The notes under the pieces: generated by a model | Seen by the model: the letters and a program-made list of their open reading frames with translations, nothing else | Database searches by the model: none | What the model was told of the DNA's origin: nothing | DNA from: Torymus aiolomorphi | Lineage: Eukaryota > Arthropoda > Insecta > Hymenoptera > Torymidae | NCBI GenBank assembly: GCA_036365515.1 | Contig: CM070874.1 | Coordinates: 47,119,083-47,183,082 of the forward strand | DNA: 64,000 nucleotides | Reading direction: 5' to 3' | Program-made: the position numbers and the translations under genes | Part shown: positions 42,441 through 53,089 of the stretch, one piece after another | Numbering within the stretch: the stretch's first letter is position 1 | Layout: each line of letters starts with the position of its first letter

Positions 42441-42845
42441 TGGTGATCTTATGTGATATCTGTAATCATCCACGAATGTAACATCAATTGTACCTACGAT
42501 TAATTTGTTTATTTACATTTATACTCGTGCATAATACTTTAGCATAGAGCTGTTTCTTTAAATCGAAATTCAAAACTATAAAATAAGCAATATATATGTA
42601 TATATGCAGATCAATTCATAATTCGAAAAAGTGTAATAAATGATTTTCAGTGCTATTTGTACTTTTGTACTTAATTGGACGACGATCCCATTACCTATAT
42701 AAAACCCTAAGGCCATTCTAGAATCTCTTTAGTGAAATATTACATTCGCTTGCCGCTCTATATTGAAGACTTTAGTTTATGGCCACTGGGATCGTAACAC
42801 TACAGCCCTGCAACGGTAGCGTCTCGGTTTGGACGCCGCCGTTGT
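42441..42845. other. Uncharacterised AT-rich stretch with a TATA-like motif
   Basis: No ORF. TATATAAAACCC lies at 42,696-42,707, followed by a GGATCGTAACACTACAG stretch. This might be part of an LTR. There is no second copy in the window to test that. Confidence 0.3.
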
Positions 42846-43060
42846 AAGGTCGTGTCTACACTATGCGAGCTTGCGAGAGGCTTATGCGATCAGTAAATGC
42901 AGCCAAATACAGCTTGACTCGCGCAGAAGCTCCCAGCACATTAGGGAATTTCTGGAGAAAGTACAATAGGTTCCATGCTCTGCTCCGTGCCCTGCTCCGT
43001 GCTCTGCTCCGTGCTCTGCCCCATCTGCGCCGTGGTATCAGCATTCAGGGACTATGTACA
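42846..43060. mobile_element. MITE remnants (CTGCTCCGTGC family)
   Basis: Contains a partial relative of the MITE at 20,093-20,377: GTACAATAGGTTCCATGCTC, three CTGCTCCGTGC repeats, then CATCTGCGCCGTGGTATCA. Another possible end, TAAGGTCGTGTCTACAC, lies at 42,845-42,861. It has no complete TIR pair. Confidence 0.5.
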
Positions 43061-43063
43061 TAA

Positions 43064-43672
43064 GGGACAATGTACACCTATCTTTGAGGGATTCTTGCCG
43101 AACGTGCCTCCTCAGTTTCAAAATCCTGAAATCCCATCGGCCGATTCCAATTGAAGGTTAATGGTTACACTTGAATTGTCCAATGAAATTGCAGGATTTT
43201 GAAACTGAGCAGGCACATTCGAAAAGAAGCCATCAAAGATGGGTGTACATAAGAGCTGTGTCGTGCTGTGTCGTGATGTGCCTTGCCTTGCCCTTGCCGT
43301 GCTGTGCTGTGCTTTGCCGTGCTGTGTGCTGCTACGCGTGAATTATAGAACTAATGTTTCTGATTAGCGAATGTTTAAGTATTGGCCAATCAACGGTGCA
43401 GTTTCATAGGTAATCAGTATTCACTACGGCAAAAGCACAGTCAGTACGGCAACAGCAAGGCACGGCACGGCAAAGCACAAGTCGTGCAACTAGGGAATAT
43501 CTAGTAATTGTCGATGCAGCCAACGTGAAAAATTTAGTGCCTCCAAAAAAGCTGTTCGTTCTCTGCTTTCTTTGGAGGCACTAAATTTTTCTCGTTGGCT
43601 GCATCGACAATTACTAGATATCTTACGCGCGCATACGCGCTTATGTAGCGGGGGCCCTATGTACAATGTCCC
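43064..43672. mobile_element. MITE with TAA target duplication, carrying further insertions
   Basis: Ends GGGACAATGTACA and the inverse of GGGACATTGTACA, flanked by TAA (43,061-43,063 and 43,673-43,675). A hairpin at 43,071-43,250 has arms CCTCAGTTTCAAAATCCTG. Nested palindromes occupy 43,254-43,490 (TGCCGTGCTGTGC repeats and their inverse) and 43,498-43,625. Confidence 0.65.
43498..43625. mobile_element. 128-bp near-perfect hairpin MITE
   Basis: The arms ATATCTAGTAATTGTCGATG and GCCTCCAAA return inverted after a loop of about 15 bp. Followed by ACGCGCGCATACGCGCTTATG, a Harbinger-like terminal motif. Confidence 0.7.
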
Positions 43673-43675
43673 TAA

Positions 43676-43889
43676 GGTCCCTGCCACATAAGCACGTATG
43701 CATCCGTATGCAGGCGTATGCATCCGTACGCACGTGCACACATCTCGTGCGGGCGCGCGTGCTCGCTTCTCTCATTGGTCGTCGAAGGCCTGAGCTCGCT
43801 CCCAACCAATGAGAGAAGCGAGCGCGCGCGCCCGCACGAGATGTATGCACGTGCGTACGGATGCATACGTGCTTATGTGGCAGGGGGCC
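43676..43889. mobile_element. 214-bp Harbinger-type MITE, TAA target duplication
   Basis: Ends GGTCCCTGCCACATAAGCAC and the inverse of GGCCCCCTGCCACATAAGCA. TAA lies at 43,673-43,675 (shared with the preceding MITE) and 43,890-43,892. Hairpin arms with GCATCCGTACGCACGTGC, a CGCGCGCGCCCGCACGAG stretch and AATGAGAGAAGCGAGC. Confidence 0.8.
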
Positions 43890-43939
43890 TAAGATCTCCG
43901 CTACATAAGAGCGTATGCACGTGGGCGCACTAAAAATTA

Positions 43940-45223
43940 CTAAAGCATGTATTTGTGCGAGCAGTTTCCGTCCTATTCTGGACGCACCCTTCGGAACTGT
44001 CTCCACGGAAAACATTTGACACGCATAGGGACGGTGGCTTTGAGTACTCAACAGCATTCGATCTCCAACGGTCATACAGTCAACATCATGTCCAACATCT
44101 CTCTGTTCGTAGGCGTCTCTGGGCGGTTCACGACAGTTAAACCTGGTGTATCCGCCCTGCCTGCAGTTAAAACACGAGCCGCGGGGAGGGTCTCGATCGT
44201 CCAGCGGCACGGGGCGGATGCCCCCGAATAATACCCCCCGGGATGGGCACGCACGCAGGTTCGGGAGTAGATCAGGCGATCCCGCATGACCCCTTGGCGA
44301 CGCTGGTGCACGGTCGAGCCGTTGGAAAACGGAAGGGCCCTCCTCCCTGGGCGCCTTCTTCATCACTTCATCCGTTGCCTCTGGGGTGGACGATCGTCCC
44401 GCCGCTACCCCTGGGGTGGCTCGGGGAGTTGCTCCAATTGGTTCCTCCCGGGCAGGCGGCTGGCCTTCCTGCTCCCTTGGCGGCTGCGGCTCATCACCGG
44501 AGTCCTCTAGCCAACGGGGGTTGAAACGCATGCGGCGTCCTTGTCCACGTGGCCATTGGACTACGTTTTGGAGGACCCGCGGAGAGGAATCGTCCCCATC
44601 CCACTCCCAGCCTTCGGTGGAAAATGGCTCGATAGCTACGAAGGGTAGTAGCGTGAATTTCTCTTCGCCCGCCCGTTGCTCCGCTACATGCCTAGGCACT
44701 CCCTTGGGTAGATCCTCCACCCCCTCGACTCCGTTATCAACCAGAGACGGAGTGGTGGGCTGGGGTTGGCGCTCCTTGTCATATGCCGGAGAGGGGTTGC
44801 AGTTTCGTGACTACCTTGCAGCAGCCACTGGTGCAACTCCTCTACGGCCTGTTGACTATGCGTCTGACCCCATCCCACCCCTTCGTCCCCACCCCCACAT
44901 AGCGCCTCGACTTCCGTGACTTCCTCCAACCATGAGCCTTCCCCACCTTCGCCAGGTCGTTTCATCCCTTGAGCGGGAGAGGGAGGCTGCTGCTCTGCGG
45001 TGGCCTCTGGTGTGGCAAGCTCCGAGGACATAGTGGTCCTTTTGGGGTATCGCGGCGCCTTGGAGGCGGCCACCTTCCACTTGTCCTCGGGCTGCATATC
45101 GGCCAGCAACATCTCCTCCAGCTCCTTAGCGTGACTACCCTGTTCCGGTGGCGAGCGTAGCGGGTACAAACTAAGGCATGGACTGGCAGTGGAGTGGTCA
45201 GGTGAAGCAGATAAGCAATCCAT
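43940..45223 (-). pseudogene. Zinc-knuckle ORF downstream of integrase in gypsy 2 (gag-like, one frameshift)
   Basis: Two overlapping minus-strand frames (45,223-44,684 and 44,720 downward) appear to be one protein of about 430 residues broken by a frameshift near 44,700. Visible parts are an acidic segment (KELEEMLLADMQPEDKW), a proline-rich region, GEEKFTLLPFVAIEPFSTEG, a second P/R-rich region and a knuckle CFNCRQGGYTRFNC. In that knuckle the usual histidine is tyrosine. It starts after the integrase C-terminal ORF (45,323), so it sits 3' of pol. I do not recognise a named family. It could be a relocated gag or a third ORF. Confidence 0.5.
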
Positions 45224-45322
45224 TTCCTAGATAACAAAGAACACACATCAATATGGTGGCTCGAAACAGGGTTAGTAGCACAGACACATAATACTTGCAC
45301 GAACACTTACTGTTGGTACTGG

Positions 45323-45637
45323 TTAGTTTTTACCTCCACCACATTCCCCTCCTTTATTTCCTCGACCCTCCCGGTACTTCTTAAGCTCCGTCACGTGTAC
45401 CTTAGGGTTTTTTCGTTTGTTTCCCATATCCAGGATGTATACGTTAGGGGGTTTGACCTCGATAATGTTATATGGCCCGTCCCAATCAGGTGCTAATTTT
45501 GCGGAGAATTTCTGGGCACTATTTGAGAGCACACGCGTCTTCCGCATGACCCGATCGCCGACTTGAAACCGGACGTCTTGGCGACCTGTATTGTAATATT
45601 GGGCTTGCCTGTTATGTGCCTTCTCTAAGTTACTCAT
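45323..45637 (-). pseudogene. Gypsy 2 integrase C-terminal domain
   Basis: 104 codons with YYNTGRQDVRFQVGDRVMRK, LAPDWDGPYNIIEVKPPNVY and PKVHVTELKKYREG. This is the (F/Y)-G-D-x-V ... W-x-GP(Y/F) ... (V/I)H-V-x-x-LK pattern of Ty3/gypsy integrase C-termini, involved in target binding. It is preceded in the minus direction by a stretch (45,640-45,890) with broken frames that links to the core. Confidence 0.8.
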
Positions 45638-45891
45638 GTCTAAGTCACGTAGAGCATCCAGCCTCCTTACGCGATCGGCCCATACCTCGGTTGAAATCCT
45701 TACCTTTGGACCTTTCTACTTAACTTCCCTTCGTATGCTTCTCACCGGGTTTGGATGCCTACCATAATTTAAGAAGGCTGGAGATACTCTGATGCTGGAC
45801 TGCACAGCCGTATTCATAGCATGGCGTAGTTCATGGAGATGTTGGTTCCAATTCCGATGGTCTGTCTTAACGAACGTCGCTATCATGGTTT

Positions 45892-46756
45892 TTAGGGTAC
45901 GGTTACTTCTTTCGACTGGATTCGCTTGTGGGTGATAAGGAGGGTAGTTACCCTTGTTACGCCGTACACCTTGAGAATCTTCTCCAAGTCCTTATTATCG
46001 AACTCCTTGTCATTATCAGTGAGGAGGTAGTCCGGAGTTCCCCAACGAAACAGCACCAATTCCTCGAAAGCCTTCGCCACATTTTTCCCTGTGACTAACC
46101 TAAGCTGACGTAACTCGACCCACCGTGTGAACAGATCCTGGAACACCACGACGTATTTATACTGTCCCTTACTTTGGAAATTCCATTAGATCCGACGCCA
46201 TAACAGTCCAGGGCCGCTCGATAACTCTGCCACCCATTAACCCTTTCGGTGCGGCTTGATCTGGTTTGTACCTCTGGCAGTCATCACACTCCTGTACGAA
46301 TTTGTACACGTCATGCCATATGTCTGGCCAATAATACTCATGAGCGAGCCTCTCGTAAGTCTTCTCGACCTCCAAATGCCCCGCTGTAACCTCCCGATGC
46401 GCGTCTACGAGAACTCGACTACGGTATTCTGTTGGAACTACCAATTTCCAGGAATCCTCCTCTTCCACTATCGGCCCTAAGATGGGATCTACCCTTCGCT
46501 TATAAATCATCCCATCTTCTATCTTCCACGAACGGTACTTCATCGGGCCTTCCTGGATTTCCTCGATTCGGGTTAAGTACCAGGGGTCCGTTACCTCTTC
46601 GAAAGAAGCTATCTCGACCTCCTCCTGCTCTACTTTATTCAGTCTTGACAGAGCATCCGGAACTCGATGCATCGCGCCCTTCCGGTGTTCGATCCTGACG
46701 TCCCATTGTTGGAGCTCTATTGCCCATCGCGCCAATCGTCCCGATGGTTCTCTCAA
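45892..46756 (-). pseudogene. Gypsy 2 RNase H end and integrase zinc and core domains
   Basis: The minus frame 46,756-46,169 runs from the RNase H tail (ARWAIELQQWDVRIEHRKG, DALSRL) into the integrase HHCC domain (HREVTAGHLEVEKTYERL, YYWPDI, CDDCQRYKP). The frame 46,149-45,892 holds part of the catalytic core (FTRWVELRQL, GTPDYLLTDNDKEF with the second Asp). A break separates the two and the glutamate region is degraded. The element cannot produce integrase. Confidence 0.8.
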
Positions 46757-47393
46757 ATTCTGTAGCTATCGTAAGGCGCTATGGTCTATGATTGCTCGGA
46801 ATCGATACCCCTTTAAGTATGGCCGTAACTGTTTCATGGCGCATACTAGTGCCAACACCCCTTTTCTGTTGTGGAATAATTGCGCTCGGCGCTCGTCAGA
46901 ACTCGATGGATATATATAATGGGGTGTTCGCCATCCTCGAATTCCTGTGTTTCTTCAGCAGCTGAAGCAAAGGCAGCTTAATCTCACTTTCTTGCTCGAT
47001 GAATCTCGAATACCACCCCACCATTCCTAAAAAGCGTCTTAGCTACCTCTTAGTTTTTGGGGGATGGTACTCTAAGATAGGCTCGATTCGTTCTGGATCC
47101 GGTCTTAGGCCCTCCTGATCCAACAGATACCCTAGGTATCTCACCCTCAAGCACCCGAATTCACACTTTTTCCAATTTACTGTTAGCTAGGCGTCTCGAA
47201 TTTTCGTTAACATGACCTCGAGCCATTTTTGGTGTTCCTCTAATGTTTCTGTAGCGATAATAATATCGTCGAGGTAACCAAACACATGTGGTATACGATG
47301 ATTAGAGAGTAATATATGAGACTCGAACCTGAAAAGAAAACTCAACCCACTTTTGTTCCCCCGTTTGCCTACTCCACGCACTTTATCACTCAA
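46757..47393 (-). pseudogene. Gypsy 2 reverse transcriptase, C-terminal half, and RNase H start
   Basis: Minus-strand frames give HVFGYLDDIIIATETLEEHQ with an intact Y-L-D-D at about 47,275. A region with many stops follows, in which fragments of the RT thumb and the RNase H start can be recognised (RVRYLGYLLDQEG-like and SRFIEQES-like segments in different frames). Upstream of YLDD the sequence changes directly to the leader, marking an internal deletion. Confidence 0.6.
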
Positions 47394-47488
47394 CTATCAA
47401 CACAAATTACTACCACCGTACTCCAGACCAAACACAAATTTTCCTCGAACCCTCGAAACACCCTCCTCGTTGTTGCTGTCATTAATGC

Positions 47489-47507
47489 GGCCCCACGTTG
47501 GGCGCCA
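47489..47507 (-). promoter_or_regulatory. Primer-binding site (tRNA-Lys type)
   Basis: On the minus strand TGGCGCCCAACGTGGGGCC lies two bases inside the LTR end. TGGCGCC followed by CAACGTGGGG is complementary to the 3' end of a tRNA-Lys, a primer known from several retroelements. Confidence 0.7.
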
Positions 47508-47509
47508 TT

Positions 47510-49214
47510 TGTAACGTTGTATTTGCTTAGAACCCCTGACAGAGTCTCAATAATTAGCAGTTATAACTCGAGCAAATATTTCGTTACTATTTCCTCCGTT
47601 GTTATACTTACGGAGCCGCGCCACGACTTGCGACTATTGTGTCGATGAGGGAGTAGTCACGAATCAGCAACAACCATCGACGAATTCCAATAGCTCCGAC
47701 TCGAGAACCAACGATGCTCACGAAATGGCGTCACGTCGCTGTTTGAAGTAGTCAGTAGCTGGCTTGCGCAACCTGAAACTCGTGAAATAACGATAGGACA
47801 CGCACACAATATTAACACTCGTAAATGAACAAGACGGGATAAAGGTTAATCAAAACTTTATTCAATGCCGTTGGTGGCAGTCGCTGACTCTCCTATCCAA
47901 GTTCTCCTGGGCGGCACCTGAAATACCGAATTCTCAATCAAACCGGCGCTGATTCCCATTGATCACTTGTCTGGAGGGATCCACCTATTCGCGCCCAGAA
48001 AAGCCGGGTAACTCTACCGCGGCTTCGACTCCAACACAAACCCCTCCACAAAGCCGTCACCCCACGAGTATCATCGACACTTACTTCGAACTCTTCAACT
48101 CGGCGTCGAACCACTGCAGCGAACTATATTTATTCTTACAAGTTACTCATACCGGGTCCAGGATCAGAGAGAGCGACCGCTCGGCTTCCATTCGGCTCAT
48201 CACCTCGGTCGCGTTCCTTTTTTCCCTCGTGTACGTTTCCGATTGGCCCTTTTTCCCCTCTTAGGACCCGTCGCTGGTCTTTTCCATGATGACTCGCATA
48301 TTATTAGAACAGCGATAGGCCCTAAGCGGCGCATGCGTGCCTAATTCCGTGCGCGCGCACCTCGAAACTTCAACCCTCGACCCCCCTCTGTGCGCGTATG
48401 ACTCGATTCATCCGTGAGTTCCCCTCTGTCACGCCCGTTTTGCCCTATCATGTCGCAAGTGCTGTCACTAACACGCGGCGATACGCATAGACCCATACGC
48501 GGGCGCGCTATACGAACTCGCTTGCTTTCCTGGGCTCTCTTTCTTCTATACCGGCTCACGCGGCCCCTACTCTCTCTCTCTTCCATCTCGGTAGTCTGCG
48601 CGAACACGATAGTAGCCGCGCTCTCCTACTCTCGCCGCCTCGCGCTTCCACAATCCACTCCCTCTCCTGCGCGCGCGACGGTGTGCGAGCTCATTTCTCG
48701 CCGGCCGCGCTCGCGTTCGCCTCGCGCTCTTGCATTTCTTGTCCCGCGTCCCCCTCTCCCTGTGGCGCGTGCTCTCGCGGCCATTTCCCGTGTCCGCCTG
48801 TCTTCCGGTGCTCGCGCTCGCTCTCGCTCCCTTCTCTCGCTCTTTCTCTCGACCCGCTCTCGATCCGTGCTCGTGCGCGCTGCCGCAAATGCTTGCCCCG
48901 GGGCGGCAGGTGTGTGTAAGTGTGTGCGTCGGTGCGTGAGTTTCAGTGCTCGACGCGGCGATAGCGCACGCCGCCGGAACGTCGTCTGCTACCCGACTGG
49001 TAGCTCGCGCTCTCGACCCCGCTTGAGGTCTTGCTCGACCTCCTAGTGCGTGCTCCGTCTATTCTCGCGCCTGCTAACCGCTACTTGTGACTCTGTCACA
49101 ATGTATTTTAAACCACGTCGAATAAAAGTGCTGGCAAAATCTTGTTGTTTATGTTCGTGACTTTGCACTACTGTGCGACGACGCGTTGATATTTCAACAT
49201 AGCGCAACGTAACA
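47510..49214 (-). repeat. LTR of gypsy element 2
   Basis: 1,705 bp bounded by TGTAACGTTG and CAACGTAACA, so both ends carry the TG..CA rule with a 10-base near-inverted repeat. It is GC- and CT-rich, unlike its surroundings. Long open frames here (for example 48,414-49,046, plus) are compositional, with Arg/Ser/Leu-rich translations. Confidence 0.7.
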
Positions 49215-49239
49215 ATGGTGGAATATACCAAGCCATCGA
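49215..49239 (+). pseudogene. Possible 5' end of the Copia gag
   Basis: ATGGTGGAATATACCAAGCC would encode MVEYTKPSI, resembling the start of a Copia gag. The Copia coding sequence resumes at 54,986 after the foldback. The idea rests on position and is weakly supported by sequence. Confidence 0.3.
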
Positions 49240-49254
49240 TACCCTCATGATAAA

Positions 49255-49545
49255 TTCCTACAGGAAATCCTGTAGAAAATTGTGCAGAAAATCCTGCAGG
49301 TATCCTGCATGAAATCTTGTAGACAATTCTATAGAAAATTATACAGGAAGTTCTGCATAATATCGTACATGATTTTGCACGATTTCATGCAATAAATCCT
49401 GCAGGAATTCTTGCAGAAAATCCTGCAGAAAATTCTGTACAGATGTTTGAGGAAAATCATGTAAAGATACATGCAGGAAATTCTGCAGGATTTTCTGCAG
49501 AAAATCCTGCCGAAAATCCTTCAGGATATCCTGGTACAAGTATCT
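49255..49545. repeat. Degenerate CCTGCAGGAAAT tandem repeats, left arm
   Basis: Some 20 imperfect copies of an 11-13-bp word (AAATCCTGCAG, often palindromic around CTGCAG). The mirror-image array lies at 54,520-54,975. Confidence 0.75.
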
Positions 49546-49546
49546 G

Positions 49547-49612
49547 CATACACACACACACACACGCACGCACGTACGCACGCACGCACGCACGCATACA
49601 CACACACACGTA
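49547..49612. repeat. ACAC/ACGC microsatellite
   Basis: (AC)n and (ACGC)n tract within the left arm. The right arm lacks a matching tract. Confidence 0.9.
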
Positions 49613-49689
49613 TATATGTCTGAAGATAATTCTGTACAGACCTGCGGACAATCCTCTATACAAAGTTCTGCAGAAAACATCCTGCAAAA

Positions 49690-50451
49690 AACCTGACAAA
49701 ATATATTATATTCGGAGCGAAGGAGCAGGCGCGAAGTAACGCCGGAAGCCCAGTCTTGGTGCGACGCTCGCCAGCGTCTCTCAGCTGGCCCCTAGGAGTT
49801 AGCACGCAAGATGCTCGCCGTAGCAAGACACAACGAGTTAGCCGCTAGTTCCAGAGCAAGAGAGAAGAGTAGAAGAGACCCGGGTGTCGCAGCCAAAGCA
49901 GCCCTCTAGCGCCATCCCCAACAGCCGTTGTAGCCGACAGTTCCGCAGCAGTCCTCGATATCCGCTGGATGACTCGGGGGTCCGGAGAGTGAGAGTGAGA
50001 GAGAGAGGGAGAGGCAGAGTGAGAGACCGGGGGCAGAAGCGGCCATGCATCACCGTAGATGCGAGCAGAGTGACGGCAGATTCGCGGCACCGGCAACCGC
50101 AGCTGGCAGGAGACCAGCCATCAACAGTACCGCTCAGAGACAACAGCGATGACTGGATCGACGAGCGGAACAACAGTGGAGTTCTCGGCATTTCAGAGTT
50201 CAGCAAAATTTCTGCAAAATTTATGTAAAACTTCAGCTAAATAAGAAGGTTGAGTACGCAATTTGGGGAGAGAACGCAGAGCAGCCATCATTCAGGGAGC
50301 GACGAGAATACTCCGTCGGCGGCAGCGGGATGGCAGTCGGCGAGCCTCCAATCGCCTTCACCAAGGACTGAGACGGCAGCGGACTCGTAATTCCCCACCT
50401 CGGAGCAGGGCTGTACAGATCAGGAATACCGTTTATTTCAATATCTGAAAA
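49690..50451. other. Left inner arm of the foldback
   Basis: GC-rich unique-looking DNA that is inverted relative to 53,885-54,480. Short open frames are mirrored in both arms and carry no known motif. Nothing else seen. Confidence 0.6.
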
Positions 50452-50477
50452 AGAAAAATTAAGACACACACACACGC

Positions 50478-52351
50478 ACCAAAGACATTGAAAACAACGT
50501 TCGTATCAATGATATTAAGAATGGAGTTAGAGAAGATCTTATTGACACCTTTAATAAGTTTATTAAAAACAATAATAAGCGTCACATCAGTTTTGAAGAC
50601 AAAACGATTAAATGCAACCTGTTGAAAACAAAACAGTTCTTAAAATCCAATCCCGATATTTTCATCACGAAAGCCGACAAGTAACTGTAGTTTTGAATAA
50701 AACAGAATATGTGGAAGAAGTGGAACTGGCACTCTCTGATAGAAAATATTATGCCACAATTAAAAAATCACCGTTGAATAAATTACAAAAGAATATCAAA
50801 TGTTTGATTGATAATTGGAGGGCGAAAGGTGTTTTCGATACTGATGAAAGTTTTTCCTACGTGTCACGGGCCGAAATAGAGCAGACCAATCTTGCTAGAA
50901 CCTATGCTTTAGTTAAGATACATAAAACTGGTAATCCCATTCGCATCATTGTATCGGCTATCGGCAGTTCTACTTACGCTCTTGATAAAAGCCTATCTCT
51001 ACTTTTCATTAGACACTTTCCCCGTCCCACATCTACCATAAAAAGTAGCCTAGATCTCAAAAAAATTACTGACGACTTAGTTGTTCCAGATGATTTTGAG
51101 CTCTCCTCTTTTGATGTTGTCTCTCTCTTTTCCAATATTCCTTTTGATCTCATCCTCCAAGCTCTCACAGAAAAATGAAAGTTTCTAAAAAACAAAATCA
51201 ACTTATCTAGAGTAGAATTCTTAGATGGGATCAGACTGTTGCTCGATTCGACCTTTTTACAGTTCAACAATAAGTTTTACAAACAAATTATGGGAGCTCC
51301 CATGGGCTTTTGTACTAGCCCATGGTTTGCAGATATCACCCTGGAACTTTTAGAAACTTCCTGTTTAAATAAACATAAAAATGAGATACTCCTTTTTAAA
51401 AGATATGTTGACGATTGTTTTCTCATTACCAACACAAATAAAACAGAGGAAATTCTCACTTCTTTCAGTAGTTATAATAAACATTTACAATTCACCATGG
51501 AACGGGAAAATAACAAAAGCATAAGTTTCTTAGATATTAAACTCATCAAAACAGACAATAATAACATCATAACAAACTGGTACCGAAAGAATACTGCCTC
51601 TGGACGTTATATCAGTTACCTCTCACACCATCCTCAATCACAGAAAATAGCCATCACTTATAATTTAGTTGACAAATCCATTAAACTTTCACACCCACAA
51701 TTTCACCAGAGAAACCTATATACAGTTAAACATTAGCTTCATTGCAATTCCTATCCAGAACACATTATAAATAAATACATCAAGAGAAGACTAAAGGCCA
51801 TTGACAATTACCATCCACCTAGCAACCACACCAACAAACGGTCCATTTTCCTTAAAGATAAAGTAGTACTTCCTTATATTAAACACCTCACTCCAAAAAT
51901 CAATAATATCCTACATAAATATAACATAGTTCCGATAAATAAAACGATTAACAAATTTAACAATATAATAACCTTAGGTAAGGATCGCCTTGGAAAGTCA
52001 GATACTAATGGGATTGTCTACAAAATTGATTGCCAAGATTGTTCTTCTACTTATATCGACATGAGCAAAAGAAAATTAAAAAAGCGGACTTGTGAACACA
52101 TAAGAGCCGTAAAAAATTGCTCTAACAACTCTGCATTAGCCGTACATGTGGAGAAAACTGGACATGCAATCGACTTTAAAAACATCAAAATTTTAGACAA
52201 AGAACCAAATTTTTACAAACGCTCTTTCTCGGAGATGCTAAATATCTACTTCCACAGTAATACTCTCAATCGTATAGAAGACACACAATTCCAAAAAAAC
52301 TCTTACAGAAAAACAATAGACTTAGTAAAAAAGTTTTGGAATTTGTCTTAA
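50478..52351 (+). pseudogene. Penelope-like reverse transcriptase with GIY-YIG endonuclease domain
   Basis: Penelope elements copy their RNA with a telomerase-related RT and cut DNA with a GIY-YIG nuclease (family knowledge). The frame 50,478-50,684 (NPDIFITKADK-stop) is followed after a small deletion by 50,612-52,351. The RT shows LARTYALVKIHKTGNPIR, FELSSFDVVSLFSNIP, KQIMGAPMG and FKRYVDDCFL with an intact YVDD. Further stops are TGA at 51,176 (usual Trp position) and TAG at 51,734. The GIY-YIG part reads GIVYKIDCQDC, then TYIDMSKRKLKKRTCEH; the second motif has Asp where Gly is usual. The element is inactive. Confidence 0.85.
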
Positions 52352-52944
52352 CAAATGTGTATTTGCGTATGTTCGGTTGCACTCCTCCCTCTTGTCCTCA
52401 CACACGGCGTAGATTCGTTCGATTGTATCCGGGGAGCATGCGTTGGTGAAGAGCGTGGAGCGATATCAGTATGTCGCTCCACTCACTTCTTTCAATCGTG
52501 TTCTCCTGATCCACTCTAGCGAGAGCCCTGACCGTGTCTCCCACTTTGTCTCCTTTCCCCTCCCTTTTCCTATCCTTTACAAAATTACTTATATGAATTC
52601 GCTATCTCTCGTTCAGTGTTGCTCCAAGTTCACGTAACCAACGTTCTTGTGGCGGCAATGAAGGTGAGACGAAAGGAAGGAAGTAAGTCTTTTGTAGTTT
52701 TTTATTTATTTTTGAATAGCAATTTTATTTTTGTTATGGCTTAATTGGATGTTTTTCTAAAAATTTCATTCTAGCATTTTGGTCCAACAGATCATATAAA
52801 AATGTTCCTCGTGCGATTAAAATTTCGAGCTTAACGATACCAAACGGTAGAATTTAACTTTATATGGTAACAAAAAAAATTTTTCCTCGAACTAAGTTAA
52901 CATTCTTTTTATTTTTGTTTATATTTTATTATATTAAATAATTG

Positions 52945-52992
52945 ATTGTAGCCCTGAAGAGGAGAGTAACATTCACTCTCGAAACGTCGGCA
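52945..52992 (+). ncRNA. Minimal hammerhead-like motif of the Penelope element
   Basis: GCC-CTGAAGA (core, with A at the variable position 7), a stem GAGAGT/ACTCTC with a 7-nt loop, then GAAAC-GTC and GGC that can pair with the initial GCC. One extra G sits before stem II. Stem III is the self-complementary ACGT, so only a dimeric fold would be active. Hammerhead motifs of this kind are known in Penelope-like elements. Confidence 0.55.
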
Positions 52993-53089
52993 TAAATAAG
53001 TATTTTGCCTAATATTTCGTTCGTTGAGGTCCATTACTTTAACTAATACATTACTACGAACGTCTCTCCAAATTATAGAAAAATTAAGA

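Larger units (their letters stand above)
43940..49214 (-). mobile_element. Gypsy-type LTR retrotransposon 2 (minus strand), internally deleted
   Basis: Read on the minus strand: LTR (49,214 to 47,510), tRNA-Lys-type primer site, a short leader, then directly the second half of reverse transcriptase, RNase H, integrase, and a downstream zinc-knuckle ORF. Gag, protease and the first half of RT are missing between about 47,400 and 47,320. The second LTR is not in the window; MITEs abut the 3' side at about 43,935. Confidence 0.75.
50465..53076 (+). mobile_element. Penelope-like element, decayed, with 13-bp target duplication
   Basis: Inserted in the foldback arm. The 13-mer AGAAAAATTAAGA is present at 50,452-50,464 and 53,077-53,089. 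It carries an RT and a GIY-YIG remnant in one frame with a few stops, a long 3' non-coding part and a hammerhead-like motif. The 5' end is probably truncated, because the coding region starts within the RT-upstream domain. Confidence 0.85.

Noticed and set aside
42690..42800. Host promoter suggested by TATATAAAA
   Set aside because: No downstream gene exists. An LTR fragment or chance is more likely.
44243..44919. Plus-strand frames rich in Pro/Leu/Arg
   Set aside because: Antisense shadows of the GC-rich zinc-knuckle ORF of gypsy 2.
48414..49046. 210-codon Arg/Ser/Leu-rich frame on the plus strand
   Set aside because: It lies wholly in the LTR of gypsy 2, on the opposite strand, and is compositional.
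49255..49545. CRISPR-like repeat array
   Set aside because: Repeats are short, degenerate and without constant spacers, and the genome is eukaryotic. It is a foldback arm.
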